Shown piece by piece: positions 1 through 14,000 of a stretch of DNA of 64,000 bases (the stretch's first letter is position 1; every line of letters starts with the position of its first letter). The notes beneath the pieces were generated by a model. The model saw nothing but the letters and a program-made list of their open reading frames with translations, ran no database searches and had not been told where the DNA came from. The stretch is from Anaeramoeba flamelloides (taxonomy: Eukaryota > Metamonada > Anaeramoebidae). The DNA is taken from the NCBI GenBank assembly GCA_027625915.1, contig JANTQA010000023.1, forward strand, positions 2,294,001-2,358,000, given 5' to 3'. A program made the position numbers and the translations under genes.

Positions 1-115
1 GTATACGATTGGGTGCAGAATTAGAGATTGTATTTTCGAAAGAGGAAAAAAAAGCACCAAGTTTTATTTAATAGATGGGCTTTATGCTCTGGACAATGGA
101 TTTTTTTTCTGGTAA
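1..115 (+). other. possible coding tail at left window edge
   Basis: Two overlapping frames are open at the window edge. One gives about 22 residues (LGAELEIVFSKEEKKAPSF) and ends in TAA at 69-71. The other stays open for 36 codons and reaches a possible donor, GTAAAA, at 112. The mix of acidic and hydrophobic codons looks like protein, but only one of the two frames can be real and possibly neither is. No family is assigned. Confidence 0.2.
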
Positions 116-3100
116 AAAGAATATTTTTTCAGAGTAACCCTATTACCAAGATAAAAATAAACACAATTTGAGGAAAAGGAAATAAATGAAAATTTTAAAA
201 ACAACAAACATTAATTTAATGGTTTCAAAAGATGAAATACTCAAAAAAAGATTTCGGTTTTTACTCGAAAAAAAATTTGTATGTAACTTTTGAAAAAATA
301 ATTTCTCTTTTTTAACTTTAACAATTTGTGTTTTGTGAGAACTGAAAAATTTTTTTTCAAGTTTTGTTTATAAAATGTTGTTAGAATTTTTCCTTTTTTC
401 TAATTTTTTATACCCCATTAATTTTTTTGATCAAATGGGAAAATACAAAAAAACAATTTTTCATTCCTTCAGTAAGCATGTAATAGAGGTACTTTTAAAG
501 AACGAAAAAATATTTTGAAGACATTATTTCATAAAAAAAAATTTTTTGTGATAACTTTTCGATTTGGTGTTTTTCAAATAATAATCTCTTCGAATCCGAA
601 ATAGTTAATATCATTTTTTTGAAACACCGTTTGTAATTGTTGGTCTGAATTGAAATTGTTCAAAAAGAAATATTCAAAAAAAATTTTTTTTTTGGATAAA
701 GAAATGTAAGGTTTTCAATTTCAGGCCAAAAAAACAAAAAACGAAACAAAATCGAACACGAAAAGATAATATATTTAAAGAGGCAATCTCAAAAATGAAA
801 TAAACAACAAGAGAGGATCATACTTTTAAATCCCAATTTAAAAACCAAAGAAAGTTGATCGACTCAGCAAGCAAGCAGTCTGTCTTTTTCATAAATTGTT
901 CAATTTTGTTGATTCGCTCTTTTGTTAAAGGTGATGTAAAAGAATATGAGCCAAGTAAACAACGTTTATCCAGAATCTCCTCTTTACCGTATTTGCTCTT
1001 TTTTTGGTTCATTAACAAAAAAGGTCGAAAAGAAAAAATTTTTAAAAAAATGAGGAAAAATTATTTCCTGTTGGAATTACAACTCTCTATTAGAGTGTTT
1101 AATTTGGAATTCTCTCTTTTTTACACCCGTGAAAAATTGTCTACTTAATAAAATTACACATTTTTGTTTATGTATTTTTTTGTGTGAGTAGAAAGTTCTC
1201 GAATTTGAGACTTTTTCGGAGAATAAATTGATTTTAGAAAAATCAAATTTTGATTCTTTACTTGTAAAATCCAAAAGAGTGTAAATTATTAACTATCTCT
1301 TAAAAAAAGAATTTTATTTGTTTAAATTCAAACAGACACTGTTTATTCCATGTACTTTCAAATCTGATTTGGAAAGTCGTGTTTTCAAAAAGGAAGTTAT
1401 TTGGATTTTTAAAAAGTAAAATGTATGAAAAAATTTTTTTTATATTTATCGTAATTTATTGTTCATCTGAAAAGCGAAAAATCATTTCTTAATTTTTAAT
1501 TAGAACCACAGAAGTGAATTAGTCACAAAACCTCTCTTTTTTTCTTTTCAGATCAATTCTTCAATTTTTTTCAATTGAGGTATATTTTTAAAAAAAAAAA
1601 TTTTTTTTTTTAGGAATTCGAAATTATTTCTTTTCTCTTTTGAAAGGTTTCATTTTAAAAATTTTCTGAAACGTCACCAGAAAACAATCAGTTTGGATAA
1701 TAAAAGGGATAACAAAAGTGTTTTTAGGTCAAGAAAAAACCTTACACTATTCATAATTCTATCAAAATTTACCTTGATTTAATAAGATCTGTTGTTCAGG
1801 GTTTGTTTTTTAAAAACTCGGTTCTTTCCTTGGTGTGTCTGAGGGAGCTTTTGAAGTTCTTTTATTCTTCTCAAAAAAATTATTATTCCAAAAATTAAAT
1901 TTTTTTTTTTTTTTTTTTAAATCAATAAATTTTGTTTCTTCAAAAAAGTATGGAAAAAGCTGATGTTCAATTTTCTTCTATCTTTTATTGTTCTGATCGT
2001 TTCATAGTATTATGAGTATTATGCTTTTTTGAAGAAAAAATATGTGTGAAGGTATTTGTTTTATATTAGTTTTTCAGACACTTGATACTGTTCAAATAAT
2101 TTCAGATTAAGAATTTTTTTTTTTATGGAAGAAATCAGTTTTCTTCAAAATCAACTATTTTCGAGTGATCTTTTTGTGGAACCATTTTTGTTATAAAAAC
2201 AAGTATTTTGTTTTTTAGTGCTCAAAGCAAACAACTGGATAGAATAAAGGAAAGGTTTTGACAAAGATATTTTGATATTTTTATTTGTTGATTTTTCACA
2301 AGTCAAGCTTTTCAATCAACAAGTCGATTACATTTTTCTCTTATTTTGTTTTCAACAATACTATAAAATTGTTTTCTTTAAGAACTTCTTGTATGGCGAA
2401 AGATATCAACACAAAGTATATAATTTTCAAACATAAAAATTTCAGTTAATTTCTTGGAAATTGATAAGATTATTGTTTATTCAATTTAAAAAAAATAAAT
2501 TTTTGAGAAAGTTTAAAAAAGAAGACTCAAATTTAATCTTTAGAAATATCATTAATTTTAGGTTTTGCGAAGATTTTGTTGTGTTTTGTTTTACTTGACA
2601 TGTATTTGACGTTATAATTGGAAAAATTTTCATTTCGATTTCATTTTCCTTCAACAAATAGAGATACCAAATTACAAACCACGTTTTTTAAGAACTTTGT
2701 CGGGAAAAGTAAAAGTTGAAAAAGGAAGAGTTAATTTTTTCCTATTTTGAATTCAAAAATTTGCAAGGGTTTTTGAAATTTAAAAGGGATTTCTTTTGAT
2801 GTGAGGATCTTGTTTTCCAATTCTTCAGAATTGATAATTTTGAATTTTTATAACACACAAAGTACACCAAAATATTGCATAAAACAATAAACCCAGATAT
2901 CACATATTTTAGTCTATTTCTTTGAAATTCATTAGTAAATGGATAATACAATAAAAATTTTTTCCCTTGAACTTTCAAATAACAGTTTTTTTTTATTTAT
3001 TTTTGGTTCCTTTTGGTAATGTTAATTTTTCTTTTAATTGTCTAGAATTTTGGCTATTGGTTTTGCCAAGGAGACTGAGTTTTTTCATCGAATAAGAGGA

Positions 3101-4162
3101 AAAAATATTTTGGAAATTGTAATGAATATTTTTATAACTGGATCGGTAAAAGAAATTAACAAAAATAAAAAAAAAATTAAATTTTCAATTTTTTCTGATT
3201 TCACATAACAAACCACTATAAATTGTAATGTTTTTTAAAATACAACACTATTTTGTTTCTCTTGATTTGTTATTAATAATTTAAGATAAACTCAAGTTAT
3301 TTTTTAACAAAACTAACCTACCCGTTTTCAAAATCCAAAAAATTTTGATAATTAACATAGGGTGTCTACCACTGAGAACTCTCAAATTAAAGTATTTTGA
3401 CATTGTGTGTAAATAATATTACTGATTTAAGGGTCAAATGACATGAAAAAAAAAGTATTAGAAAAGTAATACTGCAAGCGAATCTTAATAATGAAAAAAG
3501 ATTTGTTAATTCATTAAAATACTATGAAATTTTTTGAAAAATAAACATTTTGAGACAAATTTAAAGAATGGTCCATCAATTACCAGACTTTAAAGTTATA
3601 AAATATCTTTCTTAAATTTGTGGGGAAATATAGGTTAATTGCTAAATAATTATATTTTATTAAAAAATTAAAATAATTAACAAATTGTTTTTTTTTGAGC
3701 AATTATTTCTCAAATACTTGAAACATATTGATATTACAACTACCGTTCTAAAAAGGAAACAAAACTAAGCGGTCTTGGGTTTTATGATGATGATTATTTT
3801 GTAAATTCTTAGATTAAAAAAAAAATACTGATATTTTTGGAATTTTCGAATATTAACTTCTGAGCTACTATGAATACCTTATATTTAATTTTCTATCTTT
3901 AGTTTTGAAAACGGAATTCAAGAAAAATTATTTCCAAAAATATAAACTTCCATTACGATACCAGATAAAAAATTCAATAATATATTTTAAAATAATATTT
4001 GTATTAGTTTTTTTTTCGTCTATTACCCATGTAACATTTATATCATTTCCATCATTCACAGTATACTTATGTTATAGACTTATACCTGGTTACACTAACC
4101 AGTTTAGTAGAAACAAATTCTATCAAAAAATTTGTTCCATTTTTCTATTTTTTTTTCTTTAA

Positions 4163-5480
4163 GGGAGTAGCTACTTTTTACCAATTTAAGTAAATATTTT
4201 ATATAAAACTGGTTAATGAAATGATTTTAATTATTAACATAAAACTATATTTTATAAAGTATAGGGTTTTATAGTCTCTCTAGTATTATATATTTACGAA
4301 TCAATCTAAAATAGAATTCAAAATAATAAAAAAAATTATAAAAATAATTTCTTAATTGATCTTATTCGAACTTTTTGATAGAATTACTTTATTACTTTAT
4401 TTGGTTTTATTTTTCAAAATTAATCAAAATATTTTGTAAAATTTTTGAAATATAAATTACTATTTTTTTGAAAGAATTTGTAAAAAGATTATATTAAATT
4501 TTGATTTATTTCCTGTAAATTTCGATTTGTTTAATTAAACAATAGATTTTTTTAAAATAAACCTTCAGAAATACAATAGACTGACCTATTTTGTTTTATT
4601 GAAAATATATTTATTTTCCATTCAAATTTAAAATTTAAAATAATTCTGAATTCTTGTTCTATTTTTCTCTTAATTTATTATTTTTTTTTGAGTTGAATCT
4701 TTTGTAACTGTTTTTTTTTATTTTGAGAATAAAGCACCTTTATTTTAATTATTGAAACAGTATTGTTTGTTTTGGCTTGGTTTGATAAAAATATTTGAAA
4801 AAAGAATCTTGAAAACGAATTTGTTAAAAAAATATTTTGTAAAATAATAATAATATATGATATCAGAATGAGAATTCAAATATAATGTATTTTTTGGGTT
4901 GATTTAAATTATGAAGATAAATAAAACAAATCTTTTGAGACATATTTCGAGGGGATTTTTTTTCATTCTTAATTTCAACAATTAGATCTGTTTAGAAATG
5001 TGATCTTTCTTATTTAACCCCTTAAATGTATTTGTTCAAAATGAGCACATTCTCATTTCTTTTTTTTTCTTTTTTTTTTTTGTTTCTTCTATGATGAATT
5101 TCAAGGATTCACATTTATACAATTCAGCAAAAAAATAACATTTAATAATTTGCAAAATTTCATCATAAAAAATATACAAAAATCGAATATATTAATGATT
5201 CAACTCTTTTTTTCATTTCTAGAAATTCAAAAATATACCAATGAAGAGTATTTTGATTTCAAAAATACCCCATCCCAAAATACCCAAAAAATCTATTTTC
5301 AATAATGAAATTACATTTAAAATTTTTTGGGATTAGATTTTGATACAACCAACACCACATTTGAGATATAAACTTTTAACGAAATTTTTGTGTATAAAAA
5401 ATCCAAAACCAAGATTAAAAAATGGAATTCTAGTAAAATAATCTATGTGGAAATGATTTCTTAAAAATGTACCTCAAGTT
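4163..5480 (+). repeat. old copy of TTAA-flanked 1.2-kb element
   Basis: It begins just after TTAA with GGGAGTAGCTAC. The interior follows the better copies at 14375-15600 and 31624-32829: shared phrases include TTTGGTTTTATTTTT, a GAATCTTTTGTAACTG block and a block beginning ATTTCAACA. It is much diverged and the right end is uncertain (an AAAATGTACCTC block near 5466 matches the end of the other copies). Old and non-coding. Confidence 0.45.
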
Positions 5481-5556
5481 GAGATTTTTTTGATAAATAA
5501 ATTTTGTTTAAAGTTTGTGTTTTATAAGTGAAACTGATTATATATATATTATAACC
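5337..5556. repeat. degenerate CAGTCAG-type MITE
   Basis: The right half reads AGTTTGTGTTTTATAAGTG then AAACTGATTATA, matching the right arm of the clean copies at 35371-35568 and 18119-18329. The left arm keeps ATAAACTTTTAACGAAATTT. It is an old, eroded copy; boundaries are approximate. Confidence 0.35.
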
Positions 5557-7040
5557 ATATAAAACCTCTTAACTTCGAAATATAGTTTACAATTTGAATT
5601 TTTAGGAATCATTTCCAGTTTGTAAAATTTAGAAATAATTTTCTTCTAAAAAAAATATTTATAATTGAAAGATATATAGGAACTCACAATAAAGCAAAAA
5701 TTTGAAAAAATTTTTTATTTCTTATAATTTCGTTATTTTTAAATGTAAATTTATCCAAAATTTTTGTTTTTGTTATTTTTTGAAAAGTTTTTTAAAAATA
5801 TAAAAAGTTTATTATTTGAATTATTAAAAAATGAGGTTTTTTTGTGGAAATTTTTAATGGTTCCTTTACACACCAAAAGTGACAAATAACTTTTAATACA
5901 TGATCATTTCAAAAGATAATTTGATATCACTTAGACAACTTACTACACCTATTGATAACTGCCCACCAACGATGAAAAAAATTATATTATATTTAAATTA
6001 ATAATAATAAATTTGAAAAAAAACAAATGTTATGAATTAATCGATAAAAAAAGATTTGTTTCAAAAAATAATAATTTCAGTAAATTATTTGGAAAACAGT
6101 ATAAGTTATTTAATTATTTGATTTTTCTTTCATATAAACTACTATTTAATTTTTTACTATTTAAAATCAATATAAAAAAATCAATATAATTGGATAATTG
6201 ACCTCGGATCAAAAAATATTTTTGAAAAAATTGAATAATTTTGGATTGGTGAATGAATTATTCATAAATATTTTTGTTAAATTATTACTAATAACACAAT
6301 TCAAAAAAAAAAAAAAAAAAATTAGTTTCGAAGATTATTGTATTATTGAATAATATTTAAGAGTTATTTTTTAATTTTTTTTTTAAATTTAGGGCTAATT
6401 ACTAAACACTGTAAAAAAATTTATTTATATTTGTGTTATTCCAATTTAATAGATCGGAGTATTAATTGAAATTTTTATTAAAAGTTTTTTTAATTATTTT
6501 TTATAGCTCAACTTGGATTTTGAGTAAATTCTTCATATTCCACTTTTCATTTTTACCTTAAGAAAACTAATTTCATTAACCTCTTGATTTAAAGCTGAAT
6601 GAAATTTTATCTAAAAACAAATGTAATTTTCTCTGTAATATATTTTTTTATTTATTTTTTTATCATGGAATTAAAAACTTTTTTTGATAGTTGTTAGTTA
6701 TAAACCAAAATATTTTTATTTGGTTTAATTACTATTATTGTAATAAAAGATTATAAAAAAAAAAAAAAAAACAAAAGTCTTTAAAGAAAATGTAAAAACA
6801 AATCATTTTTATTTGTTTTTCGATAATAATAATAATAATAAAACAATTAAATAACTTCTTTTCGTTAATATAGTTTAAAATTTTATTCTCTCTACATTAT
6901 AGGTTAAAAATATCTAATAAAATAGATTATTAACACATCAATATCAATTTATTCTTTTATTTCAAACTTGATGAAATTTCGAACAATTTATACGTACCAC
7001 AGGATATATTCATATAAAGTGGTAGTTTTTCTCTAAAAGG

Positions 7041-7042
<2 letters not shown>

Positions 7043-7079
<37 letters not shown>
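7043..7079. repeat. (TA)n microsatellite
   Basis: An uninterrupted run of about 18 TA dinucleotides in gene-free DNA. Confidence 0.95.
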
Positions 7080-7080
<1 letters not shown>

Positions 7081-8007
7081 TCAAATGATAAAATCGATTA
7101 TAAAAAAAGTTTGAGTAATTCAGAACAAAAATAGAAGAATTTAACAAGTTATTTTATTTAAATTATCACCTCTTAAAAAACAAATGTTACCAAGAATTTA
7201 AATTTTAAAAAGTTAACCTATAAATCAAACAATAATGAAACTTTTGAACTTTTAATTATTTTTTATGACTTGAGTTAATAATTGTAAAAAACTTTTATAT
7301 ATTTCAATTTGATTAATTAAAGTTGAATTTTCAACTGAATCTAACATATTTGATGAAATTAGATATTATTTTGTTGAATGCTAAAGGAGGAAATTTGATC
7401 AAAAAAAACTAAATAACTTGTTTGATTCAAAGTTCTGATTAATACTATATAGGTTAATTTTTTTTTTTATTTTTTTTTTTCTTTTTTAAACTTGTTTTTG
7501 ATGAATAATTTACAAATTCAATTATCTTTATCTTCTTTTAGATAAGTTAAAAGAAAAAGACAATCACCAACTTTCAGACCAAAAAAATATCATCAAAAAA
7601 TTGAGATCTAGAAAATTTCATATCTTTCATTTATATAACGTCATGTAAAACAAACATATTTAATTATTTTGTATATATAAATCAATGAAAAATCACAATT
7701 TTCAAATTTAAATATTTTATTAGGTATTAAGTGGAATAAAGATATTTTCAAATAAAATTATCCTGTTTTTAGGAAATAGACTTTTTGAAAAAGCTAATGA
7801 TTCAAGTATTTTTTTTTTTAAAATTTGTTTAATGCTATCTTCATCTTGTTATATTAATAAAAGGCATGTTAAATAAAATAATGTTAAAAAAAAAATTAAT
7901 TAAGATCGAGTAAAAAAAATTATTATTTAGGTAACAAACCGAGATTATATATTTCTAAAATTAAACGAAGAAATAATAATAATAATAAATAAAAATAAAA
8001 ACAAATG

Positions 8008-8010
<3 letters not shown>

Positions 8011-8044
<34 letters not shown>

Positions 8045-8055
8045 GTATATATATA
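8011..8055. repeat. (TA)n microsatellite in the 3' flank of the GPR107-like gene
   Basis: TA repeats with a few GT interruptions, ending 16 bases beyond the stop codon of the minus-strand GPR107-like gene, so probably in its 3' UTR or terminator region. Confidence 0.9.
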
Positions 8056-8071
8056 GAATATAACGTATATT

Positions 8072-11000
8072 TTAATCGTTTTTTATTTGTCTATACTTTT
8101 GATTTTCTATTTCTTCGGCGGAAAAACGCAAACTTTCGTTGTTATTTTGTACTTCGCTGTCTTCGACTTCGTGCTCTGGTCTAATATTACGTTTAACGAT
8201 ATTTGTATCTTCTAAATGATTGTCGAGGAACATTGGCAACTCATCATCTGAAAAATCTTCTTCTTTATCGTCATAGATTTGAACATAAACATTTTCAGGG
8301 TATGGGCGGAATTTATAACCAACAAAAATAAAAAAAAACAAAGTGGAAATTTCATTAGAGAAATTGGAAACCCACTGGTATCGATAAGAAAGTGCATTCG
8401 AAAATAAGATAGCGATGATTCTGGTGAAATATATATATACCACCGCGATTAAATAAAATTGCTTGAACAAAGTTAATTTTTGTAAATTTTTTGCTTGCTT
8501 TCCATCTACCTTGGCTGTGTTTTTTAAATGATTGCTACTCCAAATAATTGGGAAGAGGATCAAACAAACACAAATAAGATCAAAAATTTTTAAAAGATCC
8601 CACCAGGTGAAATAACTTTGCGTCCCTGGCATTGTTTCTTCGACAATGATCAATGCAATGTTTGTCATGATTTGGAGTGGGATAACAAACATAAAGATTT
8701 TTTTTTCCCGATTCAATAATGATGATTTTATTGATGAGTATCCAGTGCCTAACACCAAAATACATACAATAAATAAAATTCCTTTACATCTATTTGCGAA
8801 TTGAAATAAAAAGAAATATAGGTGGAAATAATTATTAATGAAACAAATAAGAAACAAATAAGAAACAAATGAGAATGCCATGGAGATTATTTACATAAAA
8901 AATAAAAATAATTGATTTCATATAATGATTTCAAGTAAAAAATAATAAAAGAAAATCAAAAGAAAATAAAATAAAAGGCAAAGACATGATACTTTTTCAA
9001 AATTTTTATTATTATTATTATTTATAATTTAGCTTTTTCAAATACATCTCTCTCTCTCTTTTTTTTTTTTGATAATTAAACAATTCTCCAGTCAAAGGGG
9101 CCCAGTTATACGGGCGAATTACATGTGTTTAAAGGGTTTGAATGGATATTAGAAGAAAAAATTACTATTTGGAAAATTTCAAATTTGAAATCATTTTTGC
9201 TCTTTTTTTTACATTTTTTTTTTCTATTTTTTTTTATCCTTAATTCATTTGCAATTTTTTTTTTTATTGAAAGATCAGTAGTCACTTGGTAAAAACTTGT
9301 TATTCTAATATTATTGATAAAGTAAAAACAATTGTAGAGAAATCATTTTGATTTCTAGTGGAATTTTATTTGGATCTTCAAGAGGAGATCAAAATGAACA
9401 TTGCGGTTTTTCTCAATAGGAATCTAAGAATATGAGTTTTTTAATTTTTTAGAAAATCGATTGATTTATTAGTTTTATTTCAGGTGGATATCAACTATTC
9501 TTTGATGTTTATTATTCGACTTATTTCGTATTTAATCTTCAATGGTCATTATAAAAAATATTGGATCTTTGAAAAAATGTTGTTCTCCTTTGACTGAAAC
9601 AAAGTTTAGTAACGATCCAGTTTTCAATCAATCAGGAGAAATTAGAAATGGAATAGAAACAACAAATAGACACAATATATTAATTTCACCCCCCCCCAAA
9701 AAAAAAAAAAAAAAAAAAAAAAGAACTAAAATTCGAAACCTTCAAGAAAATGGTTATTTAGAATAAAACCAACAATTACCTCCAAACTCTTAATAATAAC
9801 AAAACACAATAAAAGGACCACAGTTTCATGTCCAAGAGGATACATAAATACTAATCAAAATTATGAATATTAACAGACTACAGTTCTCCAAAATTTCAAG
9901 CTAGAAAACGTACTTTGATGGTTTGAAATCATTTAAAAATTTTTATTTAGTTAAAAAAAAAACTATTTTTAATATTATTTTTTTTTGAACTATCAAAAAA
10001 AAATATTTAACAACATTTTAGTTGCTTCTTTGAAAATTAATCAAGGATTTTATAAAGTATTTTTTTTTTGTTAAAATGATTAAGAAAACAAAAAGAAATT
10101 ATTTTTTCATTTTTAAAAGATCAGAAAAAAAGGAAAGGAATCAAAAATTTTTGATAATTTTGACATTTGCTATATGGTTACTTTATATGTGAAATTCAAT
10201 TTTTTTATTAGTTTATTATAATATGTATTAGTATATATATATATATATATATAAACTCTTTTCCAGTCAAAGGGGCCCAGTTTTATTGAAGAAACAGAAC
10301 ACCTTCTATGAGTTTAATTCATTATTCTTCTCAAAATAAAATTTAATTTTTTTGATCAAAATCATTTTTTCTCATTTTGCAAAATTTTGTTTTTTTCGAA
10401 TTTTTGCTTTTTGCTTTAATTTTTTTAGTTTTTGTTTTTTTTCTTTTCATTTTTATTTTTTTTTTTAAAAATTAAATTTGGAAAAAAAAATGTTTGAAAT
10501 TCCAAATTAACATTAAGAATGTGAGGTTTTGTATGATCTTTTAAAATTCATACATTTACAAGTAAAAAATCTTATTGTCAACAAAACTAATTTCCTAAAG
10601 AAATTGAAATTTTTGCACGAGACGCTCCAATGAAAAGGGCCCAAAAAATTTTTTAACATTTTTTTTTTTGAAATTTATGGTTGGTTCAGGTATTTTATTT
10701 ATGATTCTCGACTCTAATTCGAAGTTTATTATTTCTCGTATTTCTAAAAAATCTAAATTTGGTTGGTTCTTAAAAATAAAGTGACTTTTTCATTTTTGGC
10801 TTTGCCCCTTTGAGTGAAATGGAGTTTTGAATGCTAATAAAAAGACAAAAAAATAATTCCTCCCCTCATTTTTCGTAGCTATAATCTTTAAGTCCCTAGT
10901 CAACATTGGAAAGAATTTTTTTGTTTTCAAAAAAAAAAATTAGTTATTTTTCCGAATACCTAATACCGATCAAAAACTAACTAACATGTGATGTATGATA

Positions 11001-14000
11001 GATTTCTATAAATCAAAAATGAAAAACGAGGACATTTTTAGAAAAAAGTACAAAAAGCGACAACACCAATTTCCAAGTTGAATTTTTGTGATATATAATG
11101 TTGAATACAACTTTTTTAGTTTGGCAGTTTCACTATTTGTCACTTTTTGAGATCTCCAAAGACATATTTTTTCTTTTTTTTCATTTTCAAATGAGTTCTT
11201 TTTGATCGTGAGAGAAAATAATACAAAATCCTTACTTTTCCAAATATATATGGTTATAAAATAACCAAAAATTAGATTAAATCAAATTAAATTGATTTTC
11301 TACATATGAAGAAAACAATTTATCTCAAATTGAAGGAATTTAGTATTTGTAAAAATAAAATAAGAAACTATTTATTTTTTTTTTAAAATTTGATTTTTTT
11401 GAAATTGAGAACCCTTTAAAACTTTTTTTGTTTTATTGGATTTTTGTTATTGAGATCCTTGAAATTTTTTTTTTGTTTAACCACATTTTTTATGATGAAG
11501 ATCATATTGGATTGTTTTTGGTTTAATTTTTGAAATTGAAATCCTTTTAAACTTTTTTTTTTTGTTTGAATTTTTTGTTTTTGAGATTCTTTTAATTATT
11601 TTTTTTTAATTTTTTTTGTATTTTGTCAAAAAAAAGAAAAGTTTCTTTTAAGATTTTTTTTTTTGTTTTTTATTTGAATTTTTGAAATTAAGAATACACT
11701 TAATCTTTTTTTTCTTATTTCTGTTTCTCCATTGAGATCTTTTTTCTTTTTTTGTTAATTGAATTTTTCTCCAAAACAAGTTCAATTTTAGATATCATTT
11801 TTAGAGGTAAGCCACTCCTTGAGTCTAAAGCAAATCCGTGGTAATTTTCTCGAGTCTTTACTCTATACTTTAGATTTTTAAATCCATTTCAAAATTAATC
11901 AAGATTTTTTTCAAAAACAAATTTTTATTTTTTTACACATTTATTGCATCTCCAAAAAAATCCTTATAATGAATTATTTTAACGTTCTGAAACAAACCGC
12001 AAATAGGATGATAACAAAAATTACAAATGTTCTAAATCAAAAATTATCTTCAAATTTAATAAATAATTGTAATCGAAAAAGGATTTTCGAGACAGATTCT
12101 AACTCTAATTATGATAATAATTGCAAAAATCAGAAAAATACAAGGGGAAAAAAAAAAAAAAAATCTTACGTTGCAAAAAAGTAATAAGGAATGTTCCACC
12201 CTTTTGGAGCGCCGGTTTGAGCTAAAAAATAAAATTCAAACGACTTACTAACCATAGCAAACATTTTGACAAATAATAAGATGGTGAAAAGATGATGCAA
12301 TTTTGCAATTTTTGCTGTTTTTTTTTTATATCTCAGATAGAAACCCCAGGTGACGACAAGGGTAACATAACAGAATGAAAAAAGTATATAAACTAATGGC
12401 AATTCTGTTTCGCCAATTGACAAGTAATTATTGTAATTGTGCATTGTAATTTTTAAATGATACGTCACAGAGTCAATATCAGCATCACAATTCCTAAAAT
12501 ATAGCCCATATAGCCCTTCTTCCTCGATGGTGTGTGTTTGGGTAAAGCCTGCTTCCCATTCTTCTTTAGTTTTTTTGACAAGATAGTATGTTGAATCTTG
12601 TGTTTCTTCAAGATAATCACATGAAATGGGATCGTCGTGTCTGTATCCTGAAGGTATATTATTAATTGGTAGAATCACCAGCCCCATATCAACTTTTGTT
12701 GTTATTGGACGATATCTTTTGTTAAACTGAAGTGTAGTAATTTTATAAAAAAAAAAAAAAAAAAAATTAAAAAATTATTTGGAATTTTGAGTTAAGAAAA
12801 AATTAAAGGAAATTATTTCCCTAAACCCAATGAAATCAAAAAGCAATTTTTTTGATTAAAAAAACCTAAGTTTGAATCCTTGTCTTTCAATTAATCCTTC
12901 TTTTTCAAGTATGTATTTTAAAAAAATTTTGTAATTTTTACAAATCCAAACCAAAATGTGAAAACTTGTAGTTTTTTCCAGTTATCCTAAAAATTTTCCT
13001 TTTGGTATCGTTGCCCTTTTTATTTTTGAATGTTTTTTGAACCTTTTAGATTTTAAGTTTTTGAAAATGGTTTTATTTCACAGTAAAAGTAAACCAACAA
13101 AAATTAGAGAGCATCCTATCTCTAAATTAGATTTTTTTTTTAATGCTGATGATGTTAAAAAAAATGTTTCAAAATTTTACTGTATCTTCCCAATTTCAAA
13201 TTTTTTAAAACTATTTTCAGAGCTTCTTATCAAAGTATTTTATTGGTTTAAGTAACGAATAACCATAAAAAAAATTATTCTAGTAAATTTAATATCAAAT
13301 TCAAAAAATAATTGCAGAGTCTTGAAATTGAAAGACAATGAAGAAATATCTGAGTACTATAAGACTTGACTCACTTTTAATGTTATTTTCAGAAATATGA
13401 ATTATTCTTTTCAAAAGTAGAATCTATTTTTATCATGTTTTTGAAAAGTTCAATATCCAACATATTTTATAATTATTTCAAAATAAATTTATTTTCTTTG
13501 ATTAACAAAGAAATCTTATTTTCTCTGAAGAAAGTGTATAAAAATACACTTTAAAAATGAAAACATTAAGTTTTGAAATAATTCTGGATAAAAATTCTAT
13601 TTATATACAAAAAAAAATACAATAATTATTTTGAACTTGAAAAAATTGAATTTATTTAATCAAAGTACATTTCGAAACATTTTTTTTTCATTTCTTTGAG
13701 CAAATAAATATCTGAGAAAAACCATCAAACCATAAAGTCAAAAAATTGTTCCCAAAATACTTTTTTAAAACGAAAAAATTCAACTTACTATTCCAGAAAA
13801 GAAATACATTTTTAATTGATTTTATATGTAAAATGAAATTGAAGGGGAAAAAATTTCAATATTATTTCAATTAGTTAGTAATAACTCAAAAATCAAAAGA
13901 ACAAGAGGTTTTATTATTATTTCTAAATTTTGTTTAAATATTTTTAAACAAATAAAACTAATTCAAATCAATAATTAGAATAAAAAAAATTAATAAAATA

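Larger units (their letters stand above)
116..8071. other. gene-poor AT-rich spacer
   Basis: No recognisable gene. The first 3 kb is somewhat less AT-extreme and holds short open frames on both strands, such as minus 818-1015 (ATG at 1015) and plus 855-1148, without family resemblance. From about 3 to 8 kb the DNA is mostly A/T runs, old repeat copies and TA microsatellites. Confidence 0.5.
8790..12169. other. intron 2 of the GPR107-like gene
   Basis: A 3380-bp intron, unusually long for a protist gene. It contains the GGGGCCC-bearing repeats (9088-10819), a (TA)n run at 10232-10252, a degenerate minisatellite (11370-11770), a polyC/polyA tract near 9691-9721 and two short plus-strand open frames (9542-9766 and 11969-12184) that are antisense to the gene and have no recognisable family. 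Confidence 0.75.

Noticed and set aside
580-610. TTCGAATCC, like a tRNA T-loop
   Set aside because: No pairing T-stem, acceptor stem or anticodon arm around it.
9542-9766. 74-codon plus-strand ORF in the GPR107-like intron
   Set aside because: Contains a polyC/polyA tract; neighbouring frames look equally coding-like, so composition alone is not evidence.
11969-12184. 71-codon plus-strand ORF overlapping the GPR107-like exon 2 end
   Set aside because: Asn/Lys-rich, antisense to a firm exon at its end, no family; likely chance.
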